From: Lingula anatina
Taxonomy: Eukaryota; Brachiopoda; Lingulata; Lingulida; Lingulidae
Assembly (NCBI RefSeq): GCF_001039355.2
Contig: NW_019774502.1
Coordinates: 293,302-357,301, forward strand
Direction of reading: 5' to 3'
DNA: 64,000 nt
The translations under genes and the position numbers were made by a program. Within the stretch, counting starts at the first letter, position 1; the number at the start of each line of letters is the position of its first letter. Shown piece after piece: positions 1-11,501 of this stretch. Under the pieces are notes generated by a model. That model worked only from the letters and a program-made list of their open reading frames with translations. It was not told the origin of the DNA and did no database searches.

Positions 1-159
1 ACCCCCCCCCCCCCCTCATCAAAAAATGTTTGATTAGCTAATAAGGTAAAATTTAAAAAAAAAGAGAAAAAAGATAAATTGAATGAAATAAAGTAAATCA
101 ACAGGTAGAGAATAAGATTGATTGAAAAAAAGACAAAAAAGGTCCCTTTTTTATTGTAG

Positions 160-940
160 GAGACGGTCAGCCAGAAGCTCTGAACAAGAAAGCCATTCAG
201 ATTGTGAACAGGGTCAGGGATAAACTGACAGGTGAGCTTACGATGCAGTTCCACTCCAATAGTTTGGGATAGTTCAACTTAGCACAGTGTTGTAAAATTG
301 TAATTGTGATTGCTGAACACAGGGAGTTCAAACTTACACCACTGTTGTGCCTGATGGTGGATGTTAATGTTGTGGAGAAACCCATATTTTTTCTTCGATC
401 CTCAGTCAGTTAAAACAGTTAACATGAACATTACGTGTAGATTTTTTTCATTGGACTGCAAGAGAATTGAATCATGTAAATGCCTATTCTTTTACCCAAC
501 TTTGATGCCTGTGAGATTACCATGTGAAAGCAGTTTTGAAAAAGTATTATTGTTTATTATTTTTATTCCAGGTCGTGATTTCCAGTCAGATGAGTCCATA
601 GATGTTCCAACCCAAGTCAACCTTCTGATCAAACAGGCTACTTCCCATGAGAATTTGTGTCAGTGTTATATTGGATGGTAAGTGGCTTGTCTTGATTAAA
701 ATATACTGACATCTATGGGAATGTTGTCATTTTTGCAAAGTTATGTGATTGACTTGTCTCAGAAAAAAAAAACTGATATGGGGACAGAATTTTAACAAAC
801 TGTGTCAGAATGGCAGTAAGTAGAAGTAGCTTGTCCTAATTAAAAGTAAAAAAAGAAGAAAAACAATGTCTGTGGTTTAGGTTTTATCATTTTAAATTAA
901 TGACGATTTTTTTGCTCATTTCAGGTGCCCATTTTGGTAA
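160..940 (+). CDS. MTOR: mTOR kinase, last three coding exons (FATC domain)
   Basis: C-terminal end of the serine/threonine kinase mTOR, catalytic subunit of TORC1 and TORC2, which controls growth in response to nutrients. Three exons are visible: 160-231, 572-677 and 925-940, all with AG/GT borders and matching phases (1, 2, stop). The joined reading contains [20 protein letters not shown], then [20 protein letters not shown], then QCYIGW and the terminal CPFW. This is the FATC domain, nearly residue for residue as known from animal mTOR, and the TAA stop at 938-940 is at the expected place. The rest of the gene lies to the left of the window. An AATAAA at 1350-1355 is a good candidate polyadenylation signal, giving a 3' UTR of about 410 nt. 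Identification is from recognised conserved sequence. Confidence 0.96.
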
Positions 941-1375
941 ACTAGCACATGGGTGAACACCAGCATTTAACTACACATCTAGTAACCATGCATCAACAAT
1001 GTTGGACTTTATTGCCTCTGAGTCAGCTAGTGTGCCATTGTCAACTGTTCAATTTTCGCCCATAAATTCAGTCTGATTTAATTATCCTTATTGACTTTTA
1101 AAAGTATACTTTATTGTATTTTTCAAAACTAGAATTTGATCAAGTAAAACCAAATGTGCTTACACCTGTGAAAATTTTGTCAGTGATTCAAATACCAACA
1201 AGAAGGTAGTCTTGATTGTGATTGGGACGATAAACAATATTTATTGTAAAAATGTAAGGATGAAGTACATTTATGTTTCATTCTATGAACTGAATATGTA
1301 AAGCGTGAATTTCTAGTCAAGAAAACATTTCATATATAAAGGCATTGTTAATAAAAGCCGTTAAGTCACATTAGC
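941..1375 (+). other. mTOR 3' untranslated region
   Basis: The AT-rich stretch following the mTOR stop contains no coding signal. AATAAA at 1350-1355 marks a likely cleavage site shortly downstream. The extent is inferred from that signal only. Confidence 0.55.
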
Positions 1376-2569
1376 ACATCATTGTAGGAATTGGAAGGAT
1401 AAATGGAATGAAATGACGAATAAGATATGCTGATCGAGATCAGATTTATTGTTGACTTTTAATTGCTTTGCGGTTTTCTCATAATAAATTATAATAATAA
1501 AAATGTTCCTATTGCACCCAGTACTGACCAGAGCATCTGATGGCTTGTCAATTTGCTCAATAAATATCGCCATTGGCTTTAATAATACGTTTTTGTCTGT
1601 TAATTGCAATGATCTTGAATTTTGAGAACCATGACGCGACTGATGGTCCGCTGAAATACGGTGTCCGGTGAAACGTGACAGTCCGCTTCCCATTCATTTG
1701 TACAGGTAAGCCTCGCCCTAGATTTTGTTCCACGTAGGTCAGGCTAACCCTATTATAACTAAGACTTTCTGTTACGTGGACCCTCAGTTTCGTTACACCG
1801 GTTCCCATTCATTTGTGTAGGAAGACTTCAAACAAAGTTTGTACCCAGTGGTCACGGTTACCCTAACTGAAACAGGGCGGATTGTTTTATACACGGACCT
1901 CTAGTTACGTCGCATCAGGGCTTGGACTCCCCCTTTCTTCATTGATTACATGTGCAAGCATTGTTTTCACACGCTGGGCGAGAGAACTGTTCTCAGGACT
2001 TCATGTTTAGTCAGTGAAACCAATTCGCAGTGGGACCTTTCATTATTTTCGCCACAGGCTGGTACCCGATGGGAAAAAATCAACTGGGAAACTTCCCTAA
2101 CTACCCAATCTTTACTACTGGCATCATTTTAAAATCCTGAACCATCTTTTAAATCACAGAATTTTTTACCCTGATTTTAACGAACTATTAAGTAGAAAAC
2201 CAAAACCATATCTCCTAGGCGCCAACCTACCTGAGCCATAGATAATGAACTGTCCGTAACTAGGCACAGTGGGCGTCGTCTCTGCTCGTGGTGGTAGTGA
2301 TTCCTCGTGGTGCTGGCATGGAGATTTAACTACACCAGGTCCTCTCTAGGGGCCAGTACACGTTTATAATTTATTTTCAACCTGAGAGGTTGGTGTTTTT
2401 GACAGTTGAAAGGTGCCCTATTTCAAGCTGAGATTCGGCAGTGATAAGAGAAAGAAAAATTGCTGGGATTACCCAATTTGAAGGCGAGGGAAGAACTCAG
2501 TTGGGCTGAAGTTTTCACTTGGAATTCTGAAAGGAAACGCGGACACTCACCCCGTTGAAATAGTTAAAA
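1376..2569. other. Intergenic region with a two-unit repeat; promoter of the next gene
   Basis: No supported gene. Around 1687-1925 a unit of about 120 nt appears twice in degenerate form. Both units start near TTCCCATTCATTTGT and end near a GTGGACCCTC/CACGGACCTC motif. The open frames here run through this repeat and resemble nothing known. The last 250-300 nt before 2570 should contain the promoter and 5' UTR of the galactosyltransferase gene, but no TATA box is evident. Confidence 0.4.
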
Positions 2570-3778
2570 ATGATGGCCAGGCGATTTAGAACATTCTTGC
2601 TCAGACGTGTTCTGCCAAAGATATCAGCAGTGCGTCTAAGTTTGCTTTTGCTTTGCGCATGGGTATTCTTCGCTCTGAGCGTAGCCCGTAGGGAAATCAG
2701 GGAAGCTTATAGTGTTGACTTGGTCCGTACAAAAGGCCGTTCTTTGGTCGCCCAAAGCGCACTTGTTATTGCCCCTGACACAAACTCCAGCTCCTCCAAC
2801 AGTTGCATGCTCCCCGAGCACGTGTGTGCCAGTAAGGAGGCAACGGAGCCTCGCCGTTGGTACCACCTTAAGAAATACGACTACGTCATCAACCGACCAT
2901 TGTGTGACCCGAAAGCCCCGCCGTATCTCCTGGCACTGGTGGTCTCCGAGCCGTGGGATTATTACGGAAGGTCCATGTACCGAAGGACTTGTGGGAGTAT
3001 TAAGACGCACGCCTTTCAGGAGATAAAAACGGTGTTTTTCGTAGGGGAACAACCAGGAACGGAAAATGACATCGCCAATGAAGCTCTTCGGTTTGGTGAC
3101 GTTGTCAAGATAGGGTTTGTGGATTCCAAGGGAAATCTCACCCTTAAAACGCTTCTGGCGTTTCGTTGGGCGCTTGAGTATTGCCCCGGAGCGAGATTCG
3201 TTCTGAAGTGCGGACATGATGTCATTGCAAACTACCCTGAGATCGTGCAGTACCTTTCTAATCTATCTGTAGTTGGTAATTCAACGCATCTTTTCAGCGG
3301 ACTGCTACGACAGGAACCGACGAGAAACGCGTGGCTAGAGCCTGATTGGGATCCAAATGCACAAAATTTTGCGCCCCACATTGCAAGCTTCGCCTCCCTT
3401 CTCTCTCTTGACACTGTGCGCCTCCTTCACTCAGCCTCGTTTTCAAAGCGCCTCCACACAGAGGCTCCATTCATGTCGTCAATAGCAACCGAAAAAGGAA
3501 TCCGGTTGGACAACAATACAAAGTTTTGGGAAGCTACCAAATTAGGATTTGTGGATTTGGCGCGTGATAGGTGTCGTCTGCTAACGGCGTTGGTCATACA
3601 TCGAGTTCCCGATCCAATCGTCTGGAATTTGGTTAAGAGAGGATATGTGGACAAGAAAAATGCATGCACAGGAGGCGGGCAGGTTTTTCAAGCCCCACAA
3701 CCTGTTGTAAAATATGTTGGCAATCCTGAATCAGATCGAGAAATTATACTAGAGAAAGCGGAAGACTGGGTTTATTAA
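2570..3778 (+). CDS. GT31-like beta-1,3-galactosyl/N-acetylglucosaminyl-transferase, single exon
   Basis: A 402-aa intronless gene with type II Golgi topology: basic N-terminus (MMARRFRTFLLRR), one membrane helix at about residues 20-39, a Ser/Thr-rich stem, then a lumenal catalytic domain from about 115 to 340. Features of family GT31 are RSMYRRTCGS (135-144, the usual R..IR.TW position), FFVG (156-159), FGDVV plus NLTLKT (175-194, the usual D-Y-NLTLKT block), and a block ending ARFVLKCGHDVIAN (208-221), where active members have K-x-DDD-V-F-x-N. The first two acidic residues of that metal-binding triad are Gly-His here. The usual EDVY-like motif is TEAPFMS (297-303). Such proteins transfer Gal or GlcNAc in beta-1,3 linkage, but the acceptor cannot be read. 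The first ATG is chosen because a second Met follows directly and the hydrophobic anchor fits. A possible polyadenylation signal ATTAAA lies at 3854-3859. Confidence 0.85.
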   Translation: MMARRFRTFLLRRVLPKISAVRLSLLLLCAWVFFALSVARREIREAYSVDLVRTKGRSLVAQSALVIAPDTNSSSSNSCMLPEHVCASKEATEPRRWYHLKKYDYVINRPLCDPKAPPYLLALVVSEPWDYYGRSMYRRTCGSIKTHAFQEIKTVFFVGEQPGTENDIANEALRFGDVVKIGFVDSKGNLTLKTLLAFRWALEYCPGARFVLKCGHDVIANYPEIVQYLSNLSVVGNSTHLFSGLLRQEPTRNAWLEPDWDPNAQNFAPHIASFASLLSLDTVRLLHSASFSKRLHTEAPFMSSIATEKGIRLDNNTKFWEATKLGFVDLARDRCRLLTALVIHRVPDPIVWNLVKRGYVDKKNACTGGGQVFQAPQPVVKYVGNPESDREIILEKAEDWVY

Positions 3779-5462
3779 AGCTTGTTGAAATGACACATCT
3801 GACTTGATATCATCGATTTCGATGTGTTATGGTTTGTTTGTTAAAATTGGTTAATTAAACATATGTTGCTTATCTTCATATCGTCATAGGCCTATGTTAT
3901 TGCTTTAAAAAGTCATTCAGCGATTTTATCACTTTAAAAATTCTCCAGGGCTTGTGGCCGAAAAGAATTTGACGATGCTACAGCAAATATCCAACAATGC
4001 ACACATCAAACAGCTATTCACCATTTAAAAAAAAATGCATTTCCCTTTTGCTCCTGTACTGGAAACAAGGCCCAGTATCAGCATCTTGTTTGTCGTTATC
4101 ACCCTGAGTAGGCCTATATACCTATATTATAGAGCCGCTTCCAGTGACGGCAGAAGCATGCCAATGCCGGGACGTGGTTCTCAACTAGATATGAACCTCA
4201 GGGTGTGAGTAAAAAATGGCCATGATAATGGTAATAATATTGCTTTGTTAATGAATATGTCACGAATTTCGGTAACATATGCTGTAATATATCACGACTT
4301 CTGTTGATGATTTACGTTTGATGTTACACGGCATTTGAAGCATGTGCCAGCGCTTTTTACTGATCATTACGTCTATATGGATGTTGTTAATTCAAGGCAA
4401 CAGAGAATGACAAGAAAGCGTATTATCAAATCATAACTGAAAGGGACAGTCTCTACAAGAACATGTATTTGATGTTCTTCGTTGTACTTCTCTTTGATTT
4501 TTAAAATGTTTTAATTTTTTATTAAGTATCAACATTTTTGCCGGGTTCCATTTCCGTTATCGTGCCTTTTTTTCCCTTTTTTCCACGATCAGTTTATGCA
4601 TTAGCAGACAAAATCGTTTTTTGCTCGGTACGTTTTATTCACGCTCGCTTCTGCTGTCAGTTATCTCGTCCGAACATAGATGGTAGCTACATGTATCTGC
4701 TGAAAACTTATTTCATTAAGCGGTTAGATATAATACATATAATACGGGTAAATGTATACGTAAAGAAAGTAATTCTCAAGTAGATAAAGCATATTTTTAC
4801 GGACTGTATAGTTCCCCCATCTTTTGATCTATGGGGATAGAGTCAGTTCGACACATGTAAGTACATATGTTACACTATATTATGCCCACCTCATTTTCAG
4901 ACAACATTATACCTCACAACTGAGACCTTTAGTCAAACTAAATGCAATAAATTACAATACCAAATTATATATACACTACCCGAAATTATTACACAACTTC
5001 AGTGACCCTTCGTAACACCTAAAAACGGCTGTATTTAGGGGATTCAAATTAGTATATTTTCGCCAATCTATGTCTGATTTTCAATAAAAACATATTTTTT
5101 GATTGCTCCGACTAAGTGCCATATCTACCAGATTGGACAAAGAGTGGACACTAGATTGGTTTTGATAATATTTAGAGGCAATGTAGCATGCTCAATTTTG
5201 AAAGTGTACGTCAGATTGTGAACTAGCCGACTGTTAGTTGGGGTGGCACGTACCTGCGGTAGGTTATCACATAGACGCACGTGTACTTAATGTATGTGAA
5301 TGTGATTTCTAACCATTATCACCATTGGCTCTATACCTGACTCACAGTTTACTTCAACCGAAACTTCGGCGGGTGGGACAAAAGAGGGATGAGATTGGCT
5401 CTTAGGGTGATCTAACCATAGTTACACGGGATGCTGGGTATGCACTTCAAGAGCTTTATAAG
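3779..5462. other. Intergenic, no gene seen
   Basis: It holds the 3' UTR of the galactosyltransferase gene and then AT-rich DNA with only short chance frames. No conserved domain, RNA gene or clear repeat was recognised. Confidence 0.4.
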
Positions 5463-6048
5463 GCCTCTATTTCACACAGAACACGAATCCCACGAATCGC
5501 CAGGAATTGACAAATTTCAGGATTCGTGAGGATTCGTGAGATTTTGCCAATTTTCTGGTCTAATTCGACACGCTCTACGATTCAGTTACGATACAGGTGC
5601 GATAGTGTTACGAATATTCGTGGGATTCGGCTGGAATCGCCCGAATATTGTCCAGAAATTCACTACGATTATTTGGAATCGTGAGTTCGTGACCAAAACT
5701 TTGAACAGCTCAAAATTTTTGCCACGAATTCCCGATTGATCAAGAATTGCAAGAACTGACTACGATTATATACGAATCTGTTAAGAACTTCACGAACTGA
5801 TTACGATTCAACCACGAATCCTGAAATTTTCAATTCCTGGCGATTCGTCGGATTCGTGGTCTGTGTGAAATAGGGGCATCAAAGTTTTTGCCACCGATTC
5901 CTGTTGGTCAAGAAGTGCAAGAACTGACTACTGAAATATACGAATCTGTTAAGAACTTCACGAACTGATTACGATTCAACCACGAATCGTAAAATTTGTC
6001 AATTCATGGCCATTCGTGGGATTCGTGGTCTGTGTGAAATAGGGGCAT
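5463..6048. mobile_element. Inverted-repeat element (MITE-like) with duplicated right end
   Basis: The left end (from 5463) reads CCTCTATTTCACACAGA and continues with CACGAATCC and CGCCAGGAATTGA. The same sequence returns inverted at 5826-5877, giving terminal inverted repeats of roughly 50 nt around a 415-nt element. The interior is packed with degenerate ACGAATC and GATTCGTG words. A second copy of the right half, including the terminus CTGTGTGAAATAGGGGC, follows at about 5878-6048. No transposase is encoded, so it would have to be moved by an enzyme encoded elsewhere. Confidence 0.75.
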
Positions 6049-6152
6049 AAGGCCGTAAATCACACGCTTCGTGTGGTCACCATAAGGATTGAAAAAAAAA
6101 ACGGTCTTGACATGCTACTCTTTTTTTCTGCCTCAACCTACTAATTTTCCAT

Positions 6153-8785
6153 TTATGCATTTCTCCTGATTTTCATGGTAGCAGCCTTTAGTAGACAACC
6201 GTAGTCACAATTATTTCCTGTCACCGAAGCAAATTTCATTGACAATCTCCGCATATCTTCAGGAAATATCGTAGAATCCTGGCAGCGGCTGTATGTACAC
6301 GTTAAACACACCATGGCACACTGTCGAAACCACCAACCACCACCTGAAAAAAATTTTAATTCTTGGTTAAAAATATATACACTTGTACATGTATCTACAT
6401 GTATAACGTTTTTATGAATTGGATTCATTTTCCTGATATGATTGTAAACCAGCGTGCTCTTCGTCCTATGCCAATCTATTTGTACATTTAGCGGGGAATT
6501 AAAGTACCTCTAATTCATGAAAATATTGCAAACTAAGTATACCGCACGGTATGAAACGAAACGAAACGTGTTTCTACTCAGTCCAACTTCCAGATCTAAC
6601 GCAGAAGAGTCAGTCAATTATTTACCGGGTCATTTTCTATAGATCCTGTAAAGACTTTTTGGATGAATCTTTGCAAGTTACATGTAACAAGGGCCTTTGA
6701 CTACGGACTGGAACGCCATGACTTGAAGTTAGAGAAGAGACAGATAAAAAAGTTCTTGTATAGATGGACGGAATCCTCCTGTCATTTTGCACCACAACTT
6801 ACCGAAGCTAATCGGGCAGTTTGTATTTCGGGCCCGGTCATATGTTGAAAAGCTTGCTCCCAATGGATTCGTCAAGGATTCCACGGCTTTAGTCGTGTTG
6901 GTCGTGTTAAAAGATTCGACCAACATGTCCTTCACTTTGTAATTCTGATACTCGGACCCAATCCTAAACAGGCTCCACCTTGCGTAGTAATACCTCCCGT
7001 TGCAAGAAAGTAGGTCCATTTGTAAGGAATAGTTATTTTGATTGGTCAGTTGATAGATGACCTTATTTCCTATCCAGAACTGATTGGTTGGATCACCAAA
7101 CCCGTGCTTGTATGACGTCCAGCTTTGGTTAAAGTTCACGTCATCATTGTAGCGCCTCATGATGATCAGCCAGTCACCATCATACGTGAAAGTGTGATTA
7201 TCTGAAACACAACTTGCAGTATACAGAAACATGTAATTCTAAAGATTATCTGCATTAATTTAAAAAATCCAAAATATTTTAACCAAGGAACGCTAGGTTT
7301 CATGTTGATATTGTAGGACTAACTTTCTATACGACACAATATTAAAACTATGAATGTTAATGATACCCTTACTGGTATATTGTATTCATTGAAAACTGTT
7401 CCCACGTGTCTGGCTGTCTGCTTAACTACATGTAAATTGTTCGTCGCGCGATTTGTCTGCACGCTCAGAAGCCTTTATTTTAATGTCTGTCTGTTTGTCT
7501 GTCGGACCGGTCTGTTTCATTTTCCCCCAATCTGTGTATTGATACTCACTCGTCTGTCTGTTTGTCACTGTGGACTCACCTCTTGAGTTGGAAGCCGTCT
7601 AAAAATAAAAGTAAACTACATTCAACTCAATAGACTGTTTCACCCTTACTGTTAGAAACGATTTAAAATAAATAAATATTATTTTTTGCATGTCATCCAA
7701 GACCGAAATATTAGCCAATATACAAACTAGAAAAGCACGCGGAAACGGCGGACCTCCGTCAAGGCATCATTAATGGTCCATCACCAAACCTAATCAATTT
7801 TAAGTTGGTGACTTAACTGAAATTATTGAGTAAGGCTTAAAACTAAATAACCAACAAAAGCAAAGTGATCCAAAGTGGAGGTAACCGTGATATTCAATCT
7901 ACCTCTATTCTGCCAGTCACGTTCAACCTATCAGTCAGAGCACAGGCAGTAGGGGAATAGGTCCCGTCTTCTTCGCTTATGACGTCACATCTGACGTTGT
8001 TGTTGACGATCTCCGGCGTTCCGTTCAAAAGATCACATTGTTGTGATGCTTTTCGAAATCCAAATGAAGCACAACTTGAAAAATATTAATTATTATAATT
8101 TAAGAATTTTTAATTTTATTGAGGCCATTTCTTTAAGAAAAAAGGAAAAAGTTAATTGCGATGAAAATAACCACCGTTTTCATTCCTGTTTTAGGATGCC
8201 ATGTTGATAAAAGTAGCCTATGCCATCTGATGCTTTAGGAAGTTTTATCCAAACCGAACTTTAAGCTGCATTTTCACTCATGTTTGTGACGGCTTTGCTT
8301 ACGAGTAGTTCGACATACTGTATCGCGACAGACTACGTGATGAAAAACGATAATTACGGCCTGTCTAACTGCCATGCATTAAGTGAAGCCGTCACAATTA
8401 AACTGGAAATTTGACGTTCAATTGCAAGGAATTAACTGATTTAGCCTGCTAGCCGGTGTAGACCAATAAAGTTTCATCTGTCGATCCGCAAAAAATATTG
8501 GCTGGGAAATATCAATTAATTTCTTCTATAGCTATTGACAATTGAAACGCTATAAGCTAACGAAAATATTCAACATTACCCTGGTGTGCTCTCACATATA
8601 TTTGCACACGCCGACGCAGACATGATATTTTGGACAGTCTCCTGCACAGCGTCTGTCATGCGGCATCTTGGAATTGCGCAAAAACATGCACCGCACTGCG
8701 AATGCACGTATTGAAGAGAATGGCCAACGAGGACAACAAACGGCAATAATAGCATGGCTGTCCTATTGCGTGAACTTCTGGACAT
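6153..8785 (-). CDS. Secreted PAN/apple-like and fibrinogen C-terminal domain (FReD) protein
   Basis: Five exons on the minus strand, all with GT/AG borders and consistent phase: 8785-8580, 8074-7903, 7598-7580 (only 19 nt), 7201-6803 and 6343-6153, encoding 328 aa. Residues 1-30 carry a signal peptide (LLLPFVVLVGHSLQ...). A short PAN/apple-type module follows with CANICESTPGCASFGF and QCDLLNG. From about residue 134 comes a fibrinogen-related domain: GDWLIIMRRYNDDVNFNQSW, GFGDPTNQFWIGN, YSLQMDL, FSTYDRARNTNCPISFG, GGWWFRQCAMVC, and a terminal ATMKIR, the usual end of a FReD. FReD proteins are extracellular, often sugar- or acetyl-group-binding and used in innate recognition in invertebrates; that role is inferred. 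The Asp/Asn pattern of the calcium site is altered, so binding is uncertain. The ATG at 8785 is the one that gives the signal peptide; an upstream exon cannot be excluded. Confidence 0.87.
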
Positions 8786-9407
8786 GCTGTTCGATCTTCA
8801 CATCAAGTATCACAAAAATAGTTGTACATACAAATCCTAATGGCACTTTCCGTTTACGAAAATTTTCCGTGTTATTCGAATTTTGGCTTCAGGCCATTGA
8901 AAACAGCATGTTTCATCAATTCGCCTTTTAGTGAAGGCATCTAAAATGTCCCTCTGTCGTTTGGTGCGAACTCTGAAGCCGATTCATCTGAAGAAAGCTA
9001 TTTGTACGAGATAACCCTCGTTTGCTCTTGACTCCTTTCCATACGGGGTCTTGTGCGAAGTGTTTATCTGGCACTTGCGGTTTGATCTGTTTACTTGCTC
9101 CCAGGATATCCCATGGTGCATTTCTGCTCAATGATATCACTGTGATGTTGACTGGACACCTCTGATATATACTACTACAGAATAACCGGCTGTGCCCTGT
9201 CATTGACCCTTTACATGTTCACCCAGGCAGTCAGTTACTAGGAGTGGGACTGTCAAGTATATTAATTAATGATAATAAGTAGAGGGCAGTCTATTGTTGA
9301 CGATAGTGTTTCGATATTTGTGAATATCCTACAAATGGCGCATCAGGGGCGTGTCTCACAATGAAATTAATGAACAAAAACTGAGCTGATCGAAACTTTA
9401 AGACTAA

Positions 9408-9599
9408 GGGAGCGTTCACATGACAAGTCTATTTTCTAAAAATCTATTTTCTATTCGCGGTATCTTTTGATCACGGTCTGTGCCCTGAATATCCCGCGGC
9501 GTAATTACTGGCAGCGCGAGCCAGTTACTTCCGTGATCAGAAGATACCGCGAATAGAAAATAGATTTTTAGAAAATATACTTTCCATGTGAACGGTCCC
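9408..9599. mobile_element. Palindromic MITE with TAA target duplication
   Basis: GGGAGCGTTCACATG at the left end and CATGTGAACGGTCCC at the right end are inverted repeats. The inversion extends inward through TAGAAAATAGATTTT and CGCGGTATCTT over about 75 nt per arm. TAA flanks both sides (9405-9407 and 9600-9602), which fits a 3-nt target duplication. The element is 192 nt and non-coding. Confidence 0.85.
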
Positions 9600-10179
9600 T
9601 AAAATTCCAGTCAAATCCTTCTCCTATTATTAATTATCATTATTCCAGTTATGGTGCCTCTGTATCAGACCTTTTTTCTCTTTATCCAAACGGACAAAAT
9701 GATATCCTGAAAAGACTAAACAAAATGGCTTAAAAGTAATATAAGGCATGTGATAATTCGAGATGCTCCCTTGTATAGTTAGCGTCGTACAATGATGATG
9801 GACCACCTGTCCTAGGTGACAATCCTCAAAAAGGTGAGGTGAGGTTCACAATACAATTGGGACTAACAGGTGACATATTATGGACGCAGTTATTGGCAAT
9901 TCCTTTTGAAAAGATGGATTGCGTCCTAGTATCAGTGGATATCTAAATGTATTATTTTGGTGTACTGGTGCTTGAGGAAACAGAGATTGATGGAGTCACG
10001 ATAATCAATAAACTCTAATTTGTTGGGCCCCGTGTAATGTTGCATAATTTTTTGTTCACCAGTGGATTTCAAGATGATCTTGATAAATGCTGCATGCGGG
10101 CTGTCCTTCAATCATTGAACTAATTTTGTCGTCTGAAGCAGACGATAAACCCCAAAGAACAAGAACAGAAAGTTTCAGC

Positions 10180-10243
10180 AGGTCAGGGGCGGATCTGGGA
10201 TTATTTGAAAGGGAGGGGGGGGGCGTGGATGCGAAGCCGCCCC

Positions 10244-10295
<52 letters not shown>

Positions 10296-10420
10296 GCGTG
10301 GTTTCGGGGCCCCGAAATGTTTGGTATGTTAGAGGGCGAACGGTGCCATTGGGTACGGTTTAGAGCTAAGATTCAGCTAGTCAAAATTCTAATTTCAAGA
10401 GGGGACCAGCATATATCGCT
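10180..10420. repeat. Dispersed repeat with poly-C and (AC)n tract
   Basis: A C-run at 10240-10260 passes directly into (AC)n at 10261-10292. It is followed by a conserved stretch containing AGAGGGCGAACGGTGCCATT and ATTCAGCTAGTCAAAATTCT. The same stretch, also behind a C-run, occurs at 54757-54890. This is an interspersed repeat family; its type is unknown. Confidence 0.7.
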
Positions 10421-11501
10421 AGTCATTAACATGACATTTAAAAGAGCGATGATCACATTGATTCTTCATAATATGACACCTGTAGAGGAAAAAGATTGAA
10501 ATGATGTATAACAAATTAAAATGAAAGAAACAGATAGTGAGAGAGGCGGTCGTAGCCCCCCTCCCCTCCACACTCAACTTACATTTAAAGTTTTATTTGT
10601 GTGCAAGGGCTTCAATATTTTAATTGATATTGGCCGTTTTCCTTTATTTTTATTTCGTATCTTGAGAGAAAAAAAGGCAATATTAGAATTATTTGCTCTA
10701 ATTTTAGCAAAGATCACTTTCTCGTGCCCTGGGCCCCGTAACTCGAAGGCAGCGCGAATAGCGATATCACACAGAGGCTATGTACAATGTATTATATGGG
10801 GCGGGTATGGGCGAGTTATGGAATCGAAACGTTTGCGCTCAGTCGCAATGAGCGATGCTTTCGAGTTAGGTCTGCATAGCCGAGGTAAAAAGGGGATCCC
10901 CCTTTTTTAAAACTGGGTCAGTTGCAGTGCGGTTTGCGCACGCGTAACTTTAAGGTGAACAGGAAACGGAAAAGTATGTCACACATTTTCTCTTTTAATT
11001 TTTTATTAAGAAGGTTTTTTTTTTATTAGTCTGTTGATTTCACGGGTAATCATAGGTGTTCATAATGTCCCTGCCTGGGTACAGACAGGCGATCTCTGTA
11101 AGAAGCGTTTGGGGCCTCGATAAAAAAGTAGGAGTGTCTTCTTACCAGCGGGACAAGTAGGGCCTATATACCTAATCATGTAAACGCCGTACGCTGATTA
11201 TGCAGTGATATGTGTAGAGAGATCTGTCCAAACAGCTTTATNGACTGACATGGTTGAAAAAAATGGGAGGGGGAGGGCTTCCCAGCTCCCATCCACCAAC
11301 CGGCTCCAATGCCTATTATAATTGTGTACATTACCTGTAATGTTTATAGCTTCCGCACTATTTGCACTACTGTTTATCTTTGTCCCATCATAAACTGCAT
11401 ATGTTTAAAAAGGATTTAAAGTGCTTTGAATTTTATTTTTCATCGACCTTTGAATTTTAATCTCTACTGGAATTTGTGTTTGACCTTTAACCTTGATCTA
11501 G

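Larger units (their letters stand above)
8786..11501. other. Intergenic region with two repeats; expected place of the missing caspase first exon
   Basis: Contains the palindromic MITE at 9408-9599 and the poly-C repeat at 10180-10420. A single N lies at 11242. The first half of the CARD of the downstream caspase should lie here or further upstream, but I found no convincing exon. The open frame at 10521-10910 shows no domain. Confidence 0.4.

Noticed and set aside
1557-1808. Two overlapping minus-strand frames
   Set aside because: They run through a degenerate two-unit repeat; no domain.
2636-3217. 193-codon minus-strand frame opposite the galactosyltransferase
   Set aside because: Shadow of the coding frame on the other strand; no domain, and the plus-strand protein is well supported.
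5463-6048. Repeated GATTCGTG words considered as a CRISPR-like array or binding-site cluster
   Set aside because: Spacing is irregular, both orientations occur, and the genome is eukaryotic; the inverted-end structure explains it better.
7350-7586. 78-aa Cys/Leu-rich plus-strand frame
   Set aside because: Lies in an intron of the FReD gene on the opposite strand, with simple CTGTCTGT repeats.
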